DNA from: Corticimicrobacter populi
GTDB taxonomy: Bacteria; Pseudomonadota; Gammaproteobacteria; Burkholderiales; Burkholderiaceae_B
Length of the DNA: 64,000 nt
Reading direction: 5' to 3'
Assembly (NCBI RefSeq): GCF_003123725.1
Contig: NZ_QETA01000001.1
Coordinates: 620,001-684,000 of the forward strand
Shown in pieces: positions 58,300 to 64,000 of this stretch. The notes below the pieces were generated by a model that was not told the origin of the DNA, searched no databases, and was given only the letters and a program-made list of their open reading frames with translations. Position 1 is the first letter of the stretch; each line of letters opens with the position of its first letter. A program made the translations under genes and the position numbers.

Positions 58300-59925
58300 A
58301 TGGCCAATACGCATAGCGCTGACGTTGTGATCGTCGGCACGGGCATCGTGGGCCTCACGATTGCCGAACAATTGATAGATGCAGGCATTGGCGTGCTGAT
58401 GCTGGAAGCCGGTCCGCGTATTTATCGCGACGAAGTGGTTGCCAATTTTCGCAATATGCCGCTGTCCAACAAGGGCAGTGCCAACTCTGTCTATCCGCCG
58501 CGGCCCTGGGCACCGCATCCGATGCCGGGCGACGATTACCTGCAATTGTCGGGGCCGGACAAGTATGACCAGACCTATATTCGGTATGCAGGCGGTTCCA
58601 CATGGCATTGGGCGGGTACAAGCTGGCGCCTGACGCCGGAAGACATGCGGTTGCATTCGCTGTATGGCGTCGGGCGTGACTGGCCATTCGACTACAGCGT
58701 GCTCGAACCCTATTATGTGCGTACCGAATATGCCATCGGTATCTGTGGCTCTGACGATCCGGCCCAGCAGTGGCCGCCGGTGCCGCGTTCCCAGCCCTAT
58801 CCGATGCCGGCACTGCCGCTGAGTCCCGGGGAGGCGAAGTTTACCGACGTGGTGCGTGAGCGCCTTGGCCTGCACAATATTCATGTCGCCCAGGCCCGCA
58901 ACAGTGGCGGCCCGTATCATGGTCGACCAGCCTGTTGTGCCAACAACAATTGCGTGCCGGTCTGTCCGATCGGTGCCAAGTACGATGGCGAGACGGCGCT
59001 CAACCGGCTCGAACGCAAGGGTGTCAGGATTCTCTATGATGCCGTTGCCTGTCGCATCGAGAGCGGCGAGGGTAATCGCATCACGGCTGTTCATTACCTG
59101 GATCCGGAAAAGCAGAGCCACCGTGTCACGGGCGGGCACTTCGTGGTGGCATGCAATGGCCTGGAAACGCCCAAGCTGCTGTTGATGTCGGCGGATTCGC
59201 GCAATCCCAATGGCATTGCCAACAACAGTTCTGATCAGGTCGGTCGCAACATGATGGACCACCCGCAGATATCCCTGACCCTGACCACGACGGAGCCATA
59301 CTGGACCGGTGCCGGCCCGGTAGTGAATTCCGGCATCATGGAAACCTCCCAGGGCGCATTCCGCTCGGAACATGCAGGGGCTTATTTTCGTCTCAACAAT
59401 TTCGGGCGCAATCGTTTCGTGACCTTCAATGCACTCAAGAGTGGCAAGGTGGGGCAAGCGCTCGACGAGGAAATCCGCCGCCTCGCCGGCTGTACGGCGA
59501 ATCTGGTCATTGCACACGAGATTCTGCCTGATGCCGATAACCGACTGACCCTGTCCGACAAGAAAGATTGGCTGGGCTTGCCCAAACCTGCCATCCACTA
59601 CGATGTCGGGGAATATACGCGTCGCTCGGCAGAGCGCTATTCCGTGCCGCTGGCCCGCAGGATTGCCGAGGCCATGGGTGCGGTGGACATCAAGATTCCT
59701 GCCGGTTTTGCACAAAGCAAGCACATCATGGGCGGCACCATCATGGGGCTGGATCCTGCTTCATCGGTGGTGGATGCGGACTGCAGGGCGCACGATCACG
59801 AAAACCTGTTCATTCCCGGCGGTGGTGCCATGCCTTCAGTGGCCTGTGGCAATTCGACGATCACGATGGTGGCGCTGGCGATCAAGGCCTGTGATGCACT
59901 GATCGCACAGGTACGTAACGCGTGA
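58300..59925 (+). CDS. GMC-type FAD dehydrogenase catalytic subunit with [3Fe-4S] Cys cluster
   Basis: 541-residue flavin subunit that oxidises a sugar or sugar acid in the periplasm. FAD site IVGTGIVGLTIAEQLIDAGI at the N-terminus; C-terminal FAD/active-site region SKHIMGGTIMG with His475 and PSVACGNSTITM with Asn518, the expected His/Asn pair. The sequence ACCANNNCVPVCPIGAKYDG puts Cys at 212, 213, 218 and 222, the arrangement that holds a [3Fe-4S] cluster in the FAD-glucose dehydrogenase of Burkholderia cepacia. No signal is present, so export must be by partnership with the Tat-signal small subunit. The substrate (glucose, gluconate, sorbitol or fructose) is open. Confidence 0.9.
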   Translation: MANTHSADVVIVGTGIVGLTIAEQLIDAGIGVLMLEAGPRIYRDEVVANFRNMPLSNKGSANSVYPPRPWAPHPMPGDDYLQLSGPDKYDQTYIRYAGGSTWHWAGTSWRLTPEDMRLHSLYGVGRDWPFDYSVLEPYYVRTEYAIGICGSDDPAQQWPPVPRSQPYPMPALPLSPGEAKFTDVVRERLGLHNIHVAQARNSGGPYHGRPACCANNNCVPVCPIGAKYDGETALNRLERKGVRILYDAVACRIESGEGNRITAVHYLDPEKQSHRVTGGHFVVACNGLETPKLLLMSADSRNPNGIANNSSDQVGRNMMDHPQISLTLTTTEPYWTGAGPVVNSGIMETSQGAFRSEHAGAYFRLNNFGRNRFVTFNALKSGKVGQALDEEIRRLAGCTANLVIAHEILPDADNRLTLSDKKDWLGLPKPAIHYDVGEYTRRSAERYSVPLARRIAEAMGAVDIKIPAGFAQSKHIMGGTIMGLDPASSVVDADCRAHDHENLFIPGGGAMPSVACGNSTITMVALAIKACDALIAQVRNA

Positions 59926-59936
59926 GGCTTATCATC

Positions 59937-61361
59937 ATGAAAAAACAGTTTTCCAGCCTGGTTGCCGGCCTGTCCTGTACGTTGGTCATGATGATGGCCA
60001 CGCCTGTCATGGGGCAGCGGTTTTCCGAGGAAATGATCAACCAGGGCCGTTATCTGGCGACGGCATCCGATTGCATTGCCTGTCATACCAGCGACAAGCG
60101 CAAGCCGATGGCAGGCGGGCATGCCATCGATTCTCCAGTCGGCCGCATCGTGGCGACCAACATTACACCGTCCAGGACTTTCGGCATCGGCAACTACACC
60201 GAGCAGCAGTTTGCCGATGCAGTCCGCCTTGGGGTGCGGGCCGACGGTGCGCGCCTGTATCCGGCCATGCCCTATACCGCCTTTTCCTACATCACGGATG
60301 AGGATATCCATGCGCTGTACGCATATTTCATGGAAGGCGTGAAACCGGTTGATGAGCCGACCGAGCCGACTGAGCTGCCATTCCCGATGAATATCCGGGC
60401 CAGCATGATTGGCTGGAATTTTCTGTTTGCCAATACCAGGCCTTTCGAGCCGGATGCCGCAGAGTCCGAGCTCTGGAACCGTGGCCGTTACCTAAGCGTG
60501 GGGCCTGGGCATTGCGCGACCTGCCATACGCCACGCGGATTCACGATGCAGGAAAAAACCGGCAAAGCCTTGCAGGGCGCACATGTGGGAGCCTGGTTTG
60601 CCCCGGATATTACCTCGAGCAGTGTCAATGGGATCGGCAGCTGGTCTGTCGAAGAGCTGATGACCTACCTGGCAACCGGGAGGTTGGAAGGAAAGGCTCA
60701 GGCAGCCGGTCCGATGGCAGAGGCGGTCACGCACAGTTTCAGCCGATTGCGCGAGGATGATTTGCGAGCGATTTCGACCTATATCCTGTCCGTGCCGCCC
60801 AGCGATCCCATTCCTTCCGTGACGGAAAACCGCTTCGATCATGGTGGTCCGGGCGACCTCCTGGTTGATTTTCGTGGAACGTCTTATGAGGATGGAATGC
60901 GGTTGCCGGGCTTGGGGCGAGGTGCGCAGATATACTCCGCCAATTGCGCTTCCTGCCACGGCTACGAAGGACAGGGCACGCGGGATGCCTATTATCCAAG
61001 TCTTTTTGGCAAATCCATCACGGGGGGCACAAGCACCGCAAACCTGATTGCCGTGATACTCAATGGTGTGGAACGGGAAACACCGCAGGGCGGACATGTA
61101 TTCATGCCACCGTTCGGTGACCAGGACAATGCCATGGTGCCACTCGACAATGACGAGATCGCTGCGTTGTCCAACTATATTTTTACGTTTTATGGCAATC
61201 CTGGGTTGTCGGTCACGCCTGCAGAGGTGCAAGTGATCCGTGACGGCGGGCCGAAGTCCGATATCGTCCTGATTGCCAGGATTGGATTGGCTGCCGGTGT
61301 GCTGGTGGTGCTGGGGCTTGGTGTATGGCTGTTCAGGAGGCGTCGCGCCAATTGGGGTTGA
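59937..61361 (+). CDS. Tri-haem cytochrome c subunit of the dehydrogenase
   Basis: 474-residue cytochrome with a signal peptide (SSLVAGLSCTLVMMMATPVM). Three haem c sites are readable: CIACH, CATCH and CASCH, with Met ligands in the later part of each domain. A C-terminal helix (LIARIGLAAGVLVVLGLGVW then FRRRRANWG) anchors it in the membrane. It carries electrons from the flavin subunit to ubiquinone or oxidases. The start ATG follows GAGG; the gene begins 11 bp after the GMC subunit. This is the usual alpha-beta-gamma set in order gamma-alpha-beta. Confidence 0.94.
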   Translation: MKKQFSSLVAGLSCTLVMMMATPVMGQRFSEEMINQGRYLATASDCIACHTSDKRKPMAGGHAIDSPVGRIVATNITPSRTFGIGNYTEQQFADAVRLGVRADGARLYPAMPYTAFSYITDEDIHALYAYFMEGVKPVDEPTEPTELPFPMNIRASMIGWNFLFANTRPFEPDAAESELWNRGRYLSVGPGHCATCHTPRGFTMQEKTGKALQGAHVGAWFAPDITSSSVNGIGSWSVEELMTYLATGRLEGKAQAAGPMAEAVTHSFSRLREDDLRAISTYILSVPPSDPIPSVTENRFDHGGPGDLLVDFRGTSYEDGMRLPGLGRGAQIYSANCASCHGYEGQGTRDAYYPSLFGKSITGGTSTANLIAVILNGVERETPQGGHVFMPPFGDQDNAMVPLDNDEIAALSNYIFTFYGNPGLSVTPAEVQVIRDGGPKSDIVLIARIGLAAGVLVVLGLGVWLFRRRRANWG

Positions 61362-61392
61362 GGCTCCCGGCATTGCTGGCGCTTTGATTGGG

Positions 61393-61425
61393 ACGGTGAT
61401 TGCCAGTATGGTCATCACCGTTTTT
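61393..61425 (+). terminator. Intrinsic terminator of the dehydrogenase operon
   Basis: ACGGTGAT and ATCACCGT pair (8 bp, 13-base loop) and five T residues follow, 31 bp past the cytochrome stop. Confidence 0.78.
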
Positions 61426-61459
61426 GTATGAAGACCTGTGTGTGGCTGGTCTTGGACTA

Positions 61460-62809
61460 TCAGGCAGCGGGCAATTCGATCCGCGCCAGCAGCCCACCGC
61501 CTGGGTTGCTCAACAGCTTGAGGCTGCCCCCTGCATGCGTCAGCAGGCGTTCCACGATGGCCAGGCCGAGCCCTGCGCCACTCACGCCGGTGCGAGCAGA
61601 CTCTCCGCGAGAGAACGGCCGCAGCAGGCGCTCGATGTCGTCCGGGCGAATACCCGGCCCCTGGTCGCTGACGTCCAGGATGAGGCGGTTGCCTTCACCC
61701 TGCAGGCTGACCTTGATCTGCATCTGGCCATCGGCGTTGCGACCATAGCGACGGGCATTTTCAATCAGATTGCTGACGGCGCGGGTCAAGTCCAGGGGAG
61801 ACACGCGGGCAAACAGGCCCGGAGAAATGGAAGACCTCAGCTCGCCACCTAGCGTGGCAGTATGGCTACGCTCGCGTTCCAGCATTTCAGAGAGGATGGT
61901 CGAGACATTGCTGGCCTCGCTAGGCTGCAGGCTGGGCGGCCGGGCATACTCCATCAACTGGCCGATGCTGTGGTCGATCTGTGCCAGATCATCATCGATG
62001 GCGGCGCGTGCCTCTTCGGAGATGCCGCTCATCTCGATTTCAAGGCGCATGCGCGTCAGTGGCGTGCGCAGATCATGCGAAATCCCGGCCAGCATGATTT
62101 CCCGGTCGGTCTGGGTCTGCTGGATGTCGCGTGCCATGCGATTGAAGCTGGTATTGAGATCGCGGATTTCCTTGGGGCCGGTTTCCGGCAGCATGGCCGG
62201 AGCATGGCCGCGCGAGAGGATCTGCGCTGCCTTGGCCAGGCGTGACAGCGGCCGGTTGACGAATCCCACGCTGACAGCGGCACCGATCAGCGACAGCAGC
62301 AGTGCGGTCGCGCCCCAGCCGACCCATTCGATACCCCGGCTGGGTTCTATCTGCTCACGCTCGAAAACTAGCCAATAGGCAGCGTCATCGACCTGAAAGC
62401 CGACCCAGAACCCGGGGATGCTGTTGACGGTCCAGGAAACATAGGTGTCGGGGCCGTAGCGTTCGCGGATATTGGAGGCGACGCGCAGCCAGAACTCGTC
62501 ATTGGGGATGGGTTGGGCGAAATCGGTGGTGTTGCGAGGATAGACCTGGATGCCTTCGTTGGTGGCCAGATCGAGCAGCAACTGGCTGTGATCGCTGTCT
62601 GGAATATGTGCCAGGGCTGTGCGGGTGATGTTGATGGCGGTTGCCACGCGCTGCGCCATCTGGCTGGCTCGCGGGCCGACTTCCATGCTGAAGAATACCT
62701 GCAGCCAGGCCAGAAGGCTGACCAGCATCAGGGCGACCAGCAGCAGAAAAGTACGTCCGAACAGGCCGATATTGGCGTGCGCCCGGGCGCGATTCAGTAT
62801 ATTCGGCAT
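61460..62809 (-). CDS. risS: Sensor histidine kinase (RisS/EnvZ type)
   Basis: Membrane sensor kinase paired with the OmpR-type regulator upstream of it. 449 residues: two membrane segments (about 18-40 and 168-190) flanking a periplasmic domain of about 125 residues, HAMP (NRPLSRLAKAAQILSRGHAP), the phospho-acceptor box GISHDLRTPLTRMRLEIEMS, and ATP-binding N box NLIENARRYG, DVSDQGPGIRPDD and GAGLGLAIVERLL. In Bordetella RisS supports stress response and virulence. The frame is complete here; the gene lies 58 bp after risA. Confidence 0.9.
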   Translation of the reverse strand: MPNILNRARAHANIGLFGRTFLLLVALMLVSLLAWLQVFFSMEVGPRASQMAQRVATAINITRTALAHIPDSDHSQLLLDLATNEGIQVYPRNTTDFAQPIPNDEFWLRVASNIRERYGPDTYVSWTVNSIPGFWVGFQVDDAAYWLVFEREQIEPSRGIEWVGWGATALLLSLIGAAVSVGFVNRPLSRLAKAAQILSRGHAPAMLPETGPKEIRDLNTSFNRMARDIQQTQTDREIMLAGISHDLRTPLTRMRLEIEMSGISEEARAAIDDDLAQIDHSIGQLMEYARPPSLQPSEASNVSTILSEMLERERSHTATLGGELRSSISPGLFARVSPLDLTRAVSNLIENARRYGRNADGQMQIKVSLQGEGNRLILDVSDQGPGIRPDDIERLLRPFSRGESARTGVSGAGLGLAIVERLLTHAGGSLKLLSNPGGGLLARIELPAA

Positions 62810-62867
62810 CTGTGCAGGAATGAGTATCCCGACGCAGGTGCGCCGGGAGTGTCAGACGTTGTATGTG

Positions 62868-63602
62868 TCAGACGCCGCCGTCTGGCACAAAGACATAGCC
62901 CAGACCCCAGACGGTCTGAATGAAGACCGGCTTGGATGGGTTGGGTTCGATCAGCTTGCGCAGACGCGAAATCTGCACGTCGAGGCTGCGGTCGAAGGCT
63001 TCGTATTCACGGCCGCGAGCAAGCTCCATCAGCTTGTCGCGTGAGAGCGGGATCTTGGGATGGCGGGCGAAGACCTTAAGCACCGAAAATTCACCGGTGG
63101 TGATGGGAATTTGCTCGCCGTCCTTGCTCAGCGTGCGGGTGGACAGATTGAGGGTGTAGGGACCGAAAACGATGGATTCGTTTTCCTGGCTGGGGGCACC
63201 GGGATGTTCCTCGGTGCCGCGACGACGCAGGATGGCATTGATCCGGGCCAGCAGTTCGCGGGGGTTGAAAGGTTTGGACAGATAGTCGTCGGCACCCATT
63301 TCAAGACCGACGATGCGGTCGATTTCCTCGGCCTTGGCCGTGAGCATGATAATAGGCGTATTATCATGCCCACCGCGCAGGCGGCGGCAGATCGACAGGC
63401 CGTCTTCGCCGGGGAGCATCAGATCCAGCACGAGCAGGTCGAAATGCTCACGTTGCCAGAGCTTGCCCATTTCCTTTGCGTCTTCGGCCACGAACACGGT
63501 AAAACCCTGTTCGGACAGATAGCGGCGCAGCAGATCGCGCAGACGGGGATCATCGTCAACGATGAGGACTTTGCGTGCGGGAGGTGTGTTTTGTGTGCTC
63601 AT
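62868..63602 (-). CDS. risA: OmpR-family response regulator (RisA type)
   Basis: 244-residue response regulator. The receiver carries LIVDDDPRLRDLLRRYLSEQ, the phospho-Asp in LLVLDLMLPGEDGLSICRRL, TAKAEE and LSKPFNPREL. The OmpR winged helix is at the C-terminus (LDVQISRLRKLIEPNPSKPV, TVWGLGYVFVPDGG). The start at 63602 is the family N-terminus; 27 further codons are open upstream. It is the first gene of the pair with risS and is divergent from tsaB. Confidence 0.92.
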   Translation of the reverse strand: MSTQNTPPARKVLIVDDDPRLRDLLRRYLSEQGFTVFVAEDAKEMGKLWQREHFDLLVLDLMLPGEDGLSICRRLRGGHDNTPIIMLTAKAEEIDRIVGLEMGADDYLSKPFNPRELLARINAILRRRGTEEHPGAPSQENESIVFGPYTLNLSTRTLSKDGEQIPITTGEFSVLKVFARHPKIPLSRDKLMELARGREYEAFDRSLDVQISRLRKLIEPNPSKPVFIQTVWGLGYVFVPDGGV

Positions 63603-63703
63603 GGGCCAAATGTAACAGCGGTCCAAAACGTGCGCTAGGCCTGCGTCGCAATATCTTACATTTTTTGCCGTCATACGACTCAATTTATCGACATATTTTC
63701 TTT

Positions 63704-64000
63704 ATGAAACCTAATATCCTGGCTATCGAATCATCTGGTAACAGTTGCGGCGTCGCGCTGCTGCGCCCGGATGCCTCGGGAACGCCTGTGATCAGCGCGC
63801 TGCGCCATGAGGGTATGCGCGAACATGCCGAGCATTTGCTGCCGATGGCGACCCGTTTGCTGACCGAGGCAGGATTGCAACCCGCCGACCTGGATGCTGT
63901 GGCCTTTGGGCAGGGGCCGGGCGGCTTTACGGGATTGCGCGTGGCATGCGGCGTGGCACAGGGCATGGCAATGTCGCTGGATATACCTGTCTTGCCGGTC
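63704..64000 (+). CDS. tsaB: TsaB, tRNA threonylcarbamoyladenosine synthesis, N-terminal part
   Basis: Partner protein of TsaD/TsaE for the t6A37 modification of tRNAs. 99 residues are in the window, then the frame runs off the end. Features are LAIESSGNSCGVALLRPDAS, EHAEHLLPMATRLLTEAG and AFGQGPGGFTGLRVACGVAQ, all typical of the ASKHA-fold N-domain. The ATG follows TTCTTT with no clear ribosome-binding site. It is divergent from risA. Confidence 0.95.
   Translation, partial: MKPNILAIESSGNSCGVALLRPDASGTPVISALRHEGMREHAEHLLPMATRLLTEAGLQPADLDAVAFGQGPGGFTGLRVACGVAQGMAMSLDIPVLPV

Overview
The window is GC-rich, densely packed bacterial chromosome, most likely from a betaproteobacterium of the family Alcaligenaceae (Bordetella, Achromobacter or Kerstersia type). 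The evidence is the kind and order of housekeeping genes: ftsK-lolA-rarA-serS-pssA, mfd-serB beside ispD-ispF, a RisA/RisS-like two-component pair next to tsaB, and a NorR-controlled quinol NO reductase. The genus is not settled by what I can read. No rRNA, tRNA, CRISPR array, insertion sequence or prophage was seen.

Layout. 1-6.4 kb: a trimethylamine-N-oxide (TMAO) respiration locus. It has a partial sensor kinase torS, the periplasmic sensor torT, an unknown gene, a HigB/HigA-like toxin-antitoxin pair, and a Tat-exported TorA-type reductase with a c-type haem domain fused to its C-terminus. 6.4-8.8 kb: a small unknown gene, a DUF411 metal-binding protein and an AroP-like permease. 8.9-16.2 kb: a Fur-type iron locus with entC, an EntB lacking its carrier domain, fecI, fecR, a TonB-dependent receptor and a periplasmic Fes-like esterase. 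16.3-19.7 kb: ridA, a LysR regulator and ilvD. 19.7-25.8 kb: a LysR regulator divergent from a non-phosphorylating L-rhamnonate pathway (MFS transporter, rhmD, rhmA, aldA). 25.9-31.6 kb: nitric-oxide defence, with norR divergent from ytfE/norA and qNor norB, then a hemerythrin. 31.7-33.5 kb: TetR and M20 amidohydrolase. 33.9-36.2 kb: a small secreted protein, an antitoxin remnant, an Smr protein and trxB. 36.3-43 kb: the ftsK-pssA block. 43-51 kb: transporters, an MscS-like channel, flavoprotein, ilvE, dedA and small unknown genes. 51-52 kb: mntP under a yybP-ykoY manganese riboswitch. 52-57.6 kb: serB, mfd, ispD and ispF. 57.7-61.4 kb: a three-subunit FAD/[Fe-S]/cytochrome c sugar dehydrogenase behind a perfect FNR-type box. 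61.5-64 kb: risS, risA and the start of tsaB.

How it works together. Several modules adjust respiration to oxygen and nitrogen oxides: TMAO reductase with its own sensor, the NO-induced qNor operon, and the dehydrogenase with an FNR-type site. Regulatory DNA is unusually readable here. There are three NorR enhancer sites with a canonical sigma-54 promoter, a TetR operator inside a -35/-10 spacer, two nearly identical Fur-type sites, a toxin-antitoxin operator, a manganese riboswitch and several intrinsic terminators. The most unusual items are the TorA-cytochrome fusion, the catechol-siderophore locus that has isochorismate synthase and isochorismatase but lacks the rest of the pathway, and a ten-residue open frame in the leader of the rhamnonate operon.
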